Below the pieces are notes generated by a model. It searched no databases, was not told where the DNA came from, and saw only the letters and a program-made list of their open reading frames with translations. From Rhizobium sp. RU36D (GTDB taxonomy: Bacteria; Pseudomonadota; Alphaproteobacteria; Rhizobiales; Rhizobiaceae), in the NCBI RefSeq assembly GCF_900176345.1, contig NZ_FWXU01000015.1:62001-126000 (forward strand): a DNA stretch of 64,000 nucleotides, in the 5' to 3' direction. The translations under genes were made by a program, and so were the position numbers. Each line of letters begins with the position of its first letter. Positions within the stretch are counted from its first letter, which is position 1. Shown one piece after another: positions 41,376-49,985 of this stretch.

Positions 41376-42458
41376 ATGCAGCAGAAACCTAGCACGAAGA
41401 CGAGTTCAGGCCTGATGCGGTCGGCTTTGCGGAGCTCGGCCCTGGCATTATCCCTTCTCGCAACCACATCTGGAGCCATGGCGCAGGGCTGTTTTCGCGG
41501 CATCAATCTCTCCGGTGCCGAATTCGGCGATCCCGGCGGCCTCTATTCCAAGGACTATACCTATCCCAGCGAGGAGACGGTTCGATACTTCGTCAACAAG
41601 GGGTTCGACACTGTGCGACTGCCATTCCTGTGGGAGCGGCTTCAGCCGGAGATGAACGGCGCTTTCGATCAGGAAGAAGTGGACCGGCTGAAAAGTGCGG
41701 TGGATCTGCTGCGGCAATACGGGGTGAGGGTCATTCTCGATCCGCACAACTATGCGCAATATCATGGCAAGTTCCTGGGCGTCGACGTGCCGGAAAGCGC
41801 CTTTGCCGATTTCTGGGGCAAGCTGGCCTTGCTCTACAAGGACGCGCCGGATGTGACCTTTGGCCTGATGAACGAGCCCTACCAGATCACCGCGGCACAA
41901 TGGCTGGTCAGCGCCAACGCGGCCACTGCGGCGATCCGTGCTACCGGCGCCCAGAACCTCATACTCGTGCCGGGGACCTCCTGGACCGGTGCGCATTCCT
42001 GGGAAAGCGACGGTTATGGCGGCGCGAATGGCACCGTGATGCTGGGATATGTCGATCCCGGCAACAACTCGGCCTTTGAAGTACACCAGTATCTCGACGA
42101 TGATTTCTCCGGGACCAAGAACAACTGTTCCCGTGGTGCCGATGCCGTGGCGGCACTTGAGCGCTTCACCCAGTGGGCAGCCAAGCACGGCCATCGGGCA
42201 TTTCTCGGAGAGTTCGGCGTTCCGGCTGAGCCTCAATGCATCCAGGCGCTGAGCGATATGGTCGCCGTGATGGAAGACAACAGGGATATCTGGGTCGGAT
42301 GGACCTATTGGGTGGCCGGAGATTGGTGGCCGGAGGGCGAGGAGCTCAATATCCAACCGACCGCGAGCGGTGATCGCCCGCAAATGAAGGGACTTTCGCC
42401 CTACCTAAAGGATTTCTCGGCAGCGAGTTCCGTTTGCCCGGCGCTCAACCGGCGCTGA
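41376..42458 (+). CDS. Secreted glycoside hydrolase family 5 (endoglucanase-like)
   Basis: A 360-residue secreted enzyme. A signal peptide with a long basic N region (MQQKPSTKTSSGLMRSALRS, then ALALSLLATTSGAMAQG) is followed by a GH5 TIM barrel starting FRGINLSGAEFGD. Catalytic acid/base Glu167 is in LMNEPYQ and nucleophile Glu279 in FLGEFGVP. GGGAGA lies 5 bases before this ATG, which decides against the upstream in-frame ATG at 41355. It borders an exopolysaccharide locus and overlaps the polymerase gene tail to tail by 54 bases, so it probably trims or releases the beta-glucan backbone of that polymer. Confidence 0.88.
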   Translation: MQQKPSTKTSSGLMRSALRSSALALSLLATTSGAMAQGCFRGINLSGAEFGDPGGLYSKDYTYPSEETVRYFVNKGFDTVRLPFLWERLQPEMNGAFDQEEVDRLKSAVDLLRQYGVRVILDPHNYAQYHGKFLGVDVPESAFADFWGKLALLYKDAPDVTFGLMNEPYQITAAQWLVSANAATAAIRATGAQNLILVPGTSWTGAHSWESDGYGGANGTVMLGYVDPGNNSAFEVHQYLDDDFSGTKNNCSRGADAVAALERFTQWAAKHGHRAFLGEFGVPAEPQCIQALSDMVAVMEDNRDIWVGWTYWVAGDWWPEGEELNIQPTASGDRPQMKGLSPYLKDFSAASSVCPALNRR

Positions 42459-43709
42459 TGCGCCTACCAAGTACGGTCGGGCCGGATCTCCGGGATACCA
42501 TTCGATCCGATGGGCGGTGCCGAGCAGGTACCACAGAAGCGCCGCCGTCTTGATCGAATAAAAGGAATTGCTGATCAGCATGAGCAGCAAGAGATAGATG
42601 ATCACCATGGAATGGAACCGCCAGGCCGTGGGCGACTTCATCGGCGCGTAAATGAAGAGCGCCCAAAGTGCCACAAAGCCCAGCAGGCCGAATTTCGTGA
42701 GGGTGTAGGCGAGACCGGAATCAGCGGTGAACTGGTCTGTCGTCGCAATCCCGAGCACGATGGGGAGGTCGAGCTGGGTGAGGATCGAGGCTGTTACGCG
42801 CAGGCGCCCAATGATGTCGTTGGGCCCGCCCTCCGTACCCGTCGAAAGCCCGTAGGCCGCGATGATGGCGAGCATCAGGAACGGTGCTACCAGCCAGATC
42901 GGGCGGGGGACGAAACGGTAGAACGGGACCATGAGCGTCAGCAGGATGCAGGTGTAGAAGCCGAAACGGGCATCCGCCAGGACGATCGTGCCGAGCGCGA
43001 GCGCCATGGTGAGCCACCGCGCCCGCATGTCGGAGCGAAACAGAGCCCAGGCATAGGCGATCACGCCGAAATTGCCTGCGGATACTGGCTCCAGAAATAC
43101 CGAGGACACACGATGCTGCCCCAGGAAGGACAGGAGCGTGCGCGGTTCCGGCCGGATGCCGCTGATGAACAATCCGCGGGTCGCGCCGAAGGTTTCTTCC
43201 GGCAACAGGGAGCCGCGGGCGAGGAAGTAGCCGAGCACGTTGAAGTTATCGAGATAGAACTCGGTCAGCAGGTATTCGAACAGGCCGAAGAAGATGACGA
43301 TGGCCGCAGAGACCAGCACCAGCGTATCGGCCAGCCGGAGATCGCCCACGCGCGTGCCCAAAAGGTAGAACGCGACCGGCACCAGCATGTCGCGCACGGC
43401 CTTGAGGTCCACCTCGCCACGAAGGGCAAACAGCATCATCATGTAGCTGAGATAGAGAAACAGGATCAGGTAGATATCCAGCTGCCGGCCGATGAGCACC
43501 AGGAATGCCGCGCCGATGAGCAGCATTTCCACGCCCATCACATAGCTGTCACGCACCGGCAGGACGCGGGTGTTCACAAAGCACAGCAGCAGGTTGAACA
43601 CCAGCGCGCCGATGATGGTCATAATCGCCACGCGCCGCTGCATCAGCGCGTGCCAATCCAGGCCGGGATAGCCGGTATAGCCTGTCATGGATTGGTGTTG
43701 CAGGGACAT
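42405..43709 (-). CDS. Polysaccharide polymerase-like membrane protein (Wzy type)
   Basis: A 434-residue integral membrane protein with about 10-12 hydrophobic helices and no soluble domain, as expected for Wzy/ExoQ polymerases, which are too divergent for firm motif calls. A larger polar loop is near residues 170-215 (LARGSLLPEETFGATRGLFISGIRPEPR), rich in Arg as in Wzy periplasmic loops. It is directly downstream of the Wzz-like gene on the same strand (13-bp gap) and faces the flippase gene across the locus. The C-terminal tail is hydrophilic and overlaps the GH5 gene on the opposite strand. Confidence 0.7.
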   Translation of the reverse strand: MSLQHQSMTGYTGYPGLDWHALMQRRVAIMTIIGALVFNLLLCFVNTRVLPVRDSYVMGVEMLLIGAAFLVLIGRQLDIYLILFLYLSYMMMLFALRGEVDLKAVRDMLVPVAFYLLGTRVGDLRLADTLVLVSAAIVIFFGLFEYLLTEFYLDNFNVLGYFLARGSLLPEETFGATRGLFISGIRPEPRTLLSFLGQHRVSSVFLEPVSAGNFGVIAYAWALFRSDMRARWLTMALALGTIVLADARFGFYTCILLTLMVPFYRFVPRPIWLVAPFLMLAIIAAYGLSTGTEGGPNDIIGRLRVTASILTQLDLPIVLGIATTDQFTADSGLAYTLTKFGLLGFVALWALFIYAPMKSPTAWRFHSMVIIYLLLLMLISNSFYSIKTAALLWYLLGTAHRIEWYPGDPARPYLVGASAPVERRANGTRCREIL

Positions 43710-43721
43710 TGGCGCGCGGAC

Positions 43722-45740
43722 TCAGGGCTCTAGGATGATCTGGCCGAGCGCACGGTCGCGCCAGGGACCGGAGGTGGCTTCGAACTGCCGCAAGGCGGTC
43801 TTGTCGATCTTGCCATCCTCGCAGATCACCACGAAGGCATCGCACTCCTCAAGAATCGCCGGCACATAGTCCTGCAGGGAACCGCTGGTGGCGTTGATCA
43901 GCACCAGTTGATTGTCCTGGAAGTCAGTGCGTTCGATAAAGTGAGAATAGGTCGGTCGGCCGCCATACCTCGCCTTGGCCGGGATGGTCAGCCGCTCATA
44001 TTGCAGGATGTCCTGAAGCGGCAGGTCGCCGTTGCTGCCATAATCGTCAACGTCATGGCGCGTGCGTCCGTAGCCACCGATGCGGCTGGAGGACCGGCGT
44101 CGATCCTGCAGATTCCCCGGGGCGAAGACCACCTCCTGGCCGCAGTCGATGAGCGCCTGGACAATCTCGGACACCACGCCGCTCGCATAGGACATCTCGC
44201 CGATGCCGACAAAGGCCACCCTGGCCGGCAGGTGATCGTGAAACGTCTCCAGCAGGTTTTCAGCCGATTTCAATACGCCGAGATGGCGCCGCGAGGTGAT
44301 CTCCGGCGCGTTCTTCGCCTTTGACGGCAGGAAGAACATGATCGTGCCACGGGGCTTGTCCCCGGGTTCCGCGACCGGAATGCGCGCAATCAGCGGAAGA
44401 TCCGGCTGCGCGGCTTGGGGTGCCGGACGCCTGAGGAGACGCCCCCCGATCTCGCGCGCGACGGCAAGACCCGTTCCGAGCGCCGTGCCGAAGAGTGCCG
44501 CCGCGGCGAGGATCACGAGCTTCAGCACTGTCTGGGATTTCAGGTTCGGTGTTGCCTCGGTGATGATGCGCGAATTGTTGGTATTGACGGTCTGTTGCTG
44601 TCCCAGTTCTTCGGCGCGGCTCAGGAAGGTCTTGTAGACCGCGCGCACCGCGTCGGCCTCGTTTTCCAGCTGACGCATCTTGATCTGCGCCTCATCGCTG
44701 TCGAAGCTCGATTTCGCCATGGCGTCCAGCCGCTCGGTCAGTGCCCTGGTATTGGCGGCTGCGCGATCGTAATTCGACTTCATCGACTGGCGGATGCGTT
44801 CAAGCTCCTGCGAGATCGATTGCTGCATATTGGCGACCTGCGAGCGGATCGTGCGCAGTTGCGGGTGGCCCGAGCCCAAGGTCGCGGACAATTGCGTTTG
44901 CCGGTCGAGCAGCTGCGTATAGCGATCCCGCAACTGACCCATGCTGACTGATTGCAGTACCTCGGGGATGGCGCCGGCTTCAACGGCGGCGACGTTCAGC
45001 CTCTGCGCCTGCTCATAGATCGTGCGCTGCTGTTCTTCCGTTGCGCGTGCGGCGATCAACTGATCGTTGATGCCGGCGAGCTGCTGGTCCACCACGAGAC
45101 CCCTCTCGCCAGTGCTGACCAGGCCATTCTCCGATTTGAAGTTTTCGACCGCCAGTTCGGCTTTCAGCACGCGGTCGCGCAATTCGGCGGCCTGGACCTG
45201 GAAGGCGCTGCTGGCCCGGCGCGCGGCATCGGAGCGCGCATCCTCGACCTGCTTGAGATAGGCGGCGGCCACGGCATTGGCGATCTGCGCCGCCTTGGTG
45301 GGGTCGGAATGGGTGGCGCTGATCGCGAGAACCAGGGATTGCCCGGCGCGTTCGACCTTGAGACGTTGTTTCAGCGCACCGGCTGCGGCCACCGCCGCTT
45401 CGCGCTCCGTCGCCGGCGGATTCTTGCCGACGAAAAACGGGTCCTTGAAGAGATCGAGCTTGTCGACCACCGCATCCATCGTATTGCGCGACATCACGAC
45501 GTAGATCTGGCTGTCGAGGTTGGATTGGTCCTGGACGGTCGATGCCTGAGGGCTGGCGATATCCCCACCGTTGACGGAGAGACCGGCCGGATCAAGCAGC
45601 AATTCCGCCGAAGACGTGTAAAGAGGCTTGAGAGTGGCCACATAAAGAGCGGCGGCCCCCACGCAGCCGATGATGCCGAGCAGAATGTAATGCTTTCTGC
45701 GCCACAGGATTCCGGGTAGCTGAAATATATCGATATCCAT
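43722..45740 (-). CDS. Wzz/BY-kinase-like polysaccharide co-polymerase with degenerate ATPase domain
   Basis: A 672-residue inner-membrane protein. TM1 is at about 19-39 (ILLGIIGCVGAAALYVATL), a Wzz domain follows, a long coiled coil at about 190-395, TM2 at about 405-427, and then a cytoplasmic domain. The cytoplasmic part resembles the BY-kinase/ParA fold (VAFVGIGEMSYASGVVSEIVQAL), but the P-loop GKS/GKT is absent and there is no C-terminal tyrosine cluster. It is therefore probably not a kinase. It should control chain length and export with the polymerase that follows. The start at 45740 has a close AGGA; a start 10 codons upstream is possible. Confidence 0.82.
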   Translation of the reverse strand: MDIDIFQLPGILWRRKHYILLGIIGCVGAAALYVATLKPLYTSSAELLLDPAGLSVNGGDIASPQASTVQDQSNLDSQIYVVMSRNTMDAVVDKLDLFKDPFFVGKNPPATEREAAVAAAGALKQRLKVERAGQSLVLAISATHSDPTKAAQIANAVAAAYLKQVEDARSDAARRASSAFQVQAAELRDRVLKAELAVENFKSENGLVSTGERGLVVDQQLAGINDQLIAARATEEQQRTIYEQAQRLNVAAVEAGAIPEVLQSVSMGQLRDRYTQLLDRQTQLSATLGSGHPQLRTIRSQVANMQQSISQELERIRQSMKSNYDRAAANTRALTERLDAMAKSSFDSDEAQIKMRQLENEADAVRAVYKTFLSRAEELGQQQTVNTNNSRIITEATPNLKSQTVLKLVILAAAALFGTALGTGLAVAREIGGRLLRRPAPQAAQPDLPLIARIPVAEPGDKPRGTIMFFLPSKAKNAPEITSRRHLGVLKSAENLLETFHDHLPARVAFVGIGEMSYASGVVSEIVQALIDCGQEVVFAPGNLQDRRRSSSRIGGYGRTRHDVDDYGSNGDLPLQDILQYERLTIPAKARYGGRPTYSHFIERTDFQDNQLVLINATSGSLQDYVPAILEECDAFVVICEDGKIDKTALRQFEATSGPWRDRALGQIILEP

Positions 45741-46013
45741 TTTCCTGCCCAGGGTCGTGCGACGGCCCATGTTCGATATGTCTCTACCCGCGGGGATCTC
45801 CCCCACCGGACTGCCTTGGATGCCGTGCGTGACGATTTGCGACGCAACGACACGCGAGAGCCTGTTTTCGCAGAATATGGTTAACGGGAATTAAAAATTG
45901 CCGTCATGCCGGAGGCTGCGTCGTGCAAGAGCCCGTGGAAAACGCCTGAAGGCGCATGGCGGACAACGTCATCTTAAGAGTTTTGGCGCAATGAATGCCC
46001 GGTATCTTGCGGG

Positions 46014-47237
46014 ATGGTTCCGCAAGCCGGATGGATAGCGACATTGCTCGAACGCGTTGACAATTCCTCCGAACGAACCAAAGGCCGAAGCCAACGGCTG
46101 GTTGTTCATGTCGTCAGGCAATTTTCGCCAGGGGTCGGCGGGCTCGAGGATGTGGTGGCCAATCTTGGCCAGCAACTGCTGAAGCGGGGGCTCAGGGTGC
46201 GTGTCGTCACCTGCGACCGGCTGTTCAGGGAGCCGAAAAAGACGCTTCCTCACTTTGACGTGATCGGCGGGATCGAGGTTGTGCGGATCCCCTGGTCTGG
46301 CTCTTCGCGCTATCCGATCGCTCCGCAGGTCTTTCGTCATCTTGCGGATGCTGATCTCGTTCATGTCCATGCGATCGACTTCTTTTACGACGCGCTTGCG
46401 CTGGGCTGGCTGCTGCATCGCAAGCCGATGGTGGTCACCACCCATGGCGGGTTCTTCCACACGCAGAAGTACCGCCAGATCAAGGATATCTGGTTCAAAA
46501 CGATGACCCGTGCGTCTGCCAGCGCCTATCGCAGCGTCATCACCTGCAGCCAGTCGGACCATGCGCTGTTTTCCCAGATCGTCGGCAAGAAGCTCCAACT
46601 CTTGGAAAATGGCGTCAACGTCGACAAGTTCACGGATCTCGCGTCGACGGAACCTCGGCAGCGGCTGATGACGATCGGTCGGTTCTCGGTGAACAAGCGG
46701 CTCAATTTGCTGCTGGACATGATGGTATCGCTGAAGCGCAAGGCGCCCGGCTGGAAACTCGATGTCGTCGGCCAACCATCGGATCAGTCGGCGGAGGATC
46801 TGCGGCGTGAGATTGCCGCGCGCGGCCTCAATGATACCGTTGTGCTTCATGTGGGAATAGACAATCCCGCGATTGGCGCCTTGATGCGCGAGGCTTCGTT
46901 CTTCGCGTCGGCCTCGGAATATGAGGGGTTTGGTCTCGTGGCCGTCGAGGCCATGAGCGCGGGGCTGGTGCCCATCCTTCATCCGAACGAGGCATTTCGA
47001 AGCCTTGCTACACGCCATCCCGATATCCGCCTGGTGGATTTCACCACTTCGGAAGCCGCAGCCGATGCGGTGATATCGGCGCATGCCGCACTTATCGCGA
47101 AGCCTGAACTGCGGTCGACGATGATTGCCGACGCGCAAAGTCATTCCTGGCAGCGCATGGCGGCGCGGTACTATGACGTCTACCGTCGCATCTTGCCCGA
47201 CTTGGCTGACGTGGATGGTGCGGGACCAACAAGATGA
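46014..47237 (+). CDS. Family 4 glycosyltransferase
   Basis: A 407-residue GT-B retaining glycosyltransferase. The N-terminal domain starts VHVVRQFSPGVGGLEDVVANLGQQL (about 30-54). The C-terminal donor domain has MTIGRFSVNKRLNLLLDMM and the E-x7-E motif in SASEYEGFGLVAVEAMSAGLVP. It adds a sugar to the lipid-linked polysaccharide repeat. It is the first gene of a rightward unit with gumK-like, wzx and hydrolase genes; its stop overlaps the next start. The true N terminus is uncertain because no strong ribosome site precedes 46014. Confidence 0.88.
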   Translation: MVPQAGWIATLLERVDNSSERTKGRSQRLVVHVVRQFSPGVGGLEDVVANLGQQLLKRGLRVRVVTCDRLFREPKKTLPHFDVIGGIEVVRIPWSGSSRYPIAPQVFRHLADADLVHVHAIDFFYDALALGWLLHRKPMVVTTHGGFFHTQKYRQIKDIWFKTMTRASASAYRSVITCSQSDHALFSQIVGKKLQLLENGVNVDKFTDLASTEPRQRLMTIGRFSVNKRLNLLLDMMVSLKRKAPGWKLDVVGQPSDQSAEDLRREIAARGLNDTVVLHVGIDNPAIGALMREASFFASASEYEGFGLVAVEAMSAGLVPILHPNEAFRSLATRHPDIRLVDFTTSEAAADAVISAHAALIAKPELRSTMIADAQSHSWQRMAARYYDVYRRILPDLADVDGAGPTR

Positions 47238-48379
47238 AGCCGAGCCGGGTTCTCATCCTCACAGGCCAGCATTTTGTCGATGCGCCTCGCAAGGTGGATC
47301 TGCATTTCATCGCGGACGCCCTGCATGCCCAAGGCGTTCCGGTCGACTTTGTCTCGTGGCGGCTGAGCTATGCAAGCCGATTTCTGGATGATGGCCGCTG
47401 GACCTTTGCCCGCAGCCATGCGCTCAATCGTTGGGTCGAGGCCGCGCCCGGTCTTGAGCAATTCATCTGGTTCACCCCCATCCATCCATTGAACCTGAAA
47501 GCCCCCTGGTTGAACGCATTGACGGGTCCGCTCTTCCGCCGTTTCGGCTCGATGCTTCCCAGAGCGATCATCGAGCGCCTTCCGTCCTACAGCCATATCC
47601 TGGTCGAGAGTGGTCCCTCTCCCTTGCTGGTCCCCGCCATCCGAAAGGCGGCGCCTGAGGCACAGATCATCTATCACGCCGCCGATCGGCTTGAGACCAT
47701 CAATGTGCATCCTGTGGTGATTTCGGTCCTGCACGAAACCATCGGTCTCTACGATTCGGTCCATCTGATGGCTGAGGCGCTCCGGGCCGATTTTCCGCCG
47801 AACGCTCCGGTGTTCTATCTGCCCCATGGCATCAGCAAGGACGTCTTTGACGGGGCGACCGCAAATCCCTTCAAGACACCACGCAATGCGGTTTCGGTGG
47901 GCGACATGCTGTTCGATGCCGATGTGCTGGAAGTCCTGGCGGAGGCCTATCCGGACTGGACGTTTCACCTGTTTGGCAAGAAGGCGGCGCCGCATCAGGC
48001 CCGGGGCAATATCGTCGTTCATGGCGAGGTGGCATTTGCCGAGATCGCCGGGTTCATCAAATTCGCGGATATCGGACTGGCGCCCTATGGCGCGGGAGAG
48101 AATGCCGATTATCTGAGCCAGTCCAGCCTGAAGATGATCCAGTATACCTATTGCCGCCTGCCGATCGTGGCACCTGCGTTTGCCGCGGCTGGCCGGCCGC
48201 ATGTCTGCGCCTATGATCCCGGTGACCCGGCATCGCTTCGCAAGGCCTTCGCGAAGGCGATCGGCTATGATCGTGCTGTTATCGATACCAGCGCGGTTCG
48301 TGATTGGAACAAGACTGTGGATATCCTGTTCAGCGGGTCGCTGGTGCCCGGCCGCAGCGCTTCGGCCCCGGAAAATTAA
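47234..48379 (+). CDS. GumK-like glycosyltransferase (probable glucuronosyltransferase)
   Basis: A 381-residue GT-B enzyme resembling GumK of xanthan synthesis, which adds glucuronic acid from UDP-GlcA to a lipid-linked mannose-bearing acceptor. The N-terminal signature is RVLILTGQHFVDAPRKVDLHFIADAL..VDFVSWRLSYASR. The C-terminal part has YLPHGISKDVF and ADIGLAPYGAGENADYLSQSSLKMIQYTYCRLPIVAP. The ATG overlaps the previous stop by 4 bases. If correct, the polymer is acidic and may contain a mannose-GlcA branch, which fits the GH2 mannosidase-like gene at 51776. Confidence 0.75.
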   Translation: MKPSRVLILTGQHFVDAPRKVDLHFIADALHAQGVPVDFVSWRLSYASRFLDDGRWTFARSHALNRWVEAAPGLEQFIWFTPIHPLNLKAPWLNALTGPLFRRFGSMLPRAIIERLPSYSHILVESGPSPLLVPAIRKAAPEAQIIYHAADRLETINVHPVVISVLHETIGLYDSVHLMAEALRADFPPNAPVFYLPHGISKDVFDGATANPFKTPRNAVSVGDMLFDADVLEVLAEAYPDWTFHLFGKKAAPHQARGNIVVHGEVAFAEIAGFIKFADIGLAPYGAGENADYLSQSSLKMIQYTYCRLPIVAPAFAAAGRPHVCAYDPGDPASLRKAFAKAIGYDRAVIDTSAVRDWNKTVDILFSGSLVPGRSASAPEN

Positions 48380-48453
48380 GCTTTGGTCGATAAAAATCGC
48401 TCCATGCTCGCGGTCAGCGCCTGGATGCGACGCAACAAGACAGAGTAAAGTCC

Positions 48454-49971
48454 ATGTCGAACAGTATCGTCGTCAAATCTGCCTTGAACGCGGCGGCCGG
48501 ACTGTCTCTGCTCTTTGTCGGCTTCATCTGCTCCGTCGTGGTGGCGCGTGTGTTGGGGCCAGAGGCAAACGGGGTCATTGCCTTCTCGCTATGGCTTACG
48601 CTGACCGCGTCGCTGGTCGCGGAACTGGGCACCGGCGTCACCTTGATGCGCCTGCTGCCGCAGTTGAAGGGAGATGGCTTCAGCGATGCCGAGCGGCGCG
48701 GCTTTGCGGCGCGCATGCTGCGGGCCATCGTCGCCTCCACCGTCCTGTTCGTGATCCTTTATGGCTTGGGCATGTGGGTGGCGGAGCAGGAGCATTGGGC
48801 ACAGAATGCCCCCGCGGTCGTGGTGGTGACGGGGCTTCTGTTTTTCGTGCAGTCGATCGGGTCGTTTTCGAAGAACTACCTGATCGGCGAGCAGGCCATG
48901 GTGACCTTCTTCCGCATGACGGCGGCGGCGGGGGGATTGCAACTGACCGGCGTGGTGCTGGGCACGGTGTTCTTCGGACTGGAGGGGGCACTTGCCGGCT
49001 ATATCTGCGGCCATATCATCCAGTTCATCTATGCCCTCAACATCCTCAGGTCGCGGCCGAATGCCTGTGGCGTCTCAACGCGCTATCTGGTGAACTCGTC
49101 CTTCCTGCTGTCGGTCGAGTTCTTCCTCAATGCGCTGTTTCTCACACGGCTCGAATTCTTCTTCCTCCAGCAATATCAGGGCATTGCCACTGTCGGTCTT
49201 TATGCCGCGGCGTCTTCGCTTGCCAACCTTGCCATCCAACTGCCGGTGCAATTGACCGGCAGCCTCTTGCCCTACTACTCTGAACAGCTGCATCAACAGG
49301 AGGGTGACAAGCTGCCGGCCAGCGTCTTCGAAGGCGTGGTGCGCAGCCTGTCCTATGTCACCCTGCCGATGAGCTTCGGTCTTGCGGCGATTGCGCCTCG
49401 GCTGGTGGATCTGGTTCTTGGCGCCGAATACAGCGCCAGCGGGCAGATCCTGGCCACGCTGGCGCTTGCCTCGCCGGTCTACATCTTCAACCTGGTGTGC
49501 ACGCAGTATCTGCTGTCGCACGATATGGTGCGCCAACGAGTGGTGATCCTCGCCCTCGGCTCGGGTCTCATGGTGGCCTGCCTGTTCCTGTTGATCCCGT
49601 GGCTGGGTGGCGAAGGTGCCGCAATTGCCCGCTTTGTCGTCTTCCTGGTCATGAGCATTCTGATGCTGAGACAGATGGATGTCGGCCTCTCCGCGCGCCA
49701 TCTGCTGCTTCCCGTCACGAGGGTCGCTCTCGCATCGGTGGCCTGTGCGGTGGTTGCGTGGCTTGTGCTTTATGAGCTGCCCGGCGTTGTCGGCCTGATC
49801 CTAGCCATCGTGGCTGGCGGCGCGACATATGCGGTCTCATTGCGCCTGTTTCGTGCGGTTCCGGCTGATGATCGGCAGGTTCTGGAGCGGATTGCGCAGC
49901 GCGTGCCCGGTTCGATCGGCAAGAGAGTGATCGGCTTCATTGCGGGTGGTCCAAAGACGGCGGCGGGTTAA
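48454..49971 (+). CDS. Polysaccharide flippase (Wzx, MATE/MOP superfamily)
   Basis: A 505-residue membrane protein with about 12-14 helices and the repeat-type architecture of Wzx/Polysacc_synt proteins. The N-terminal SALNAAAGLSLLFVGFICSVVVARVLGPEANGVIAF is typical. It flips lipid-linked repeat units across the inner membrane for the Wzy/Wzz proteins encoded leftward at 42.4-45.7 kb. It is preceded by a 74-bp gap after the GumK-like gene and followed 14 bp later by the tandem hydrolase. Confidence 0.88.
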   Translation: MSNSIVVKSALNAAAGLSLLFVGFICSVVVARVLGPEANGVIAFSLWLTLTASLVAELGTGVTLMRLLPQLKGDGFSDAERRGFAARMLRAIVASTVLFVILYGLGMWVAEQEHWAQNAPAVVVVTGLLFFVQSIGSFSKNYLIGEQAMVTFFRMTAAAGGLQLTGVVLGTVFFGLEGALAGYICGHIIQFIYALNILRSRPNACGVSTRYLVNSSFLLSVEFFLNALFLTRLEFFFLQQYQGIATVGLYAAASSLANLAIQLPVQLTGSLLPYYSEQLHQQEGDKLPASVFEGVVRSLSYVTLPMSFGLAAIAPRLVDLVLGAEYSASGQILATLALASPVYIFNLVCTQYLLSHDMVRQRVVILALGSGLMVACLFLLIPWLGGEGAAIARFVVFLVMSILMLRQMDVGLSARHLLLPVTRVALASVACAVVAWLVLYELPGVVGLILAIVAGGATYAVSLRLFRAVPADDRQVLERIAQRVPGSIGKRVIGFIAGGPKTAAG

Positions 49972-49985
49972 TCCTGGGGAGGATA

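Noticed and set aside
42510..43733. 407-codon open frame on the plus strand over the polymerase gene
   Set aside because: The translation is mostly Glu/Gln/His/Arg, the typical antisense of a membrane protein; the minus-strand frame has a dozen hydrophobic helices.
45969..47144. 391-codon open frame on the minus strand over the first glycosyltransferase
   Set aside because: Antisense to a GT4 enzyme with an intact E-x7-E motif.
48180..49283. 367-codon open frame on the plus strand overlapping the flippase in another frame
   Set aside because: Arg/Cys/Gly-rich translation with no domain; the flippase frame is clearly coding.
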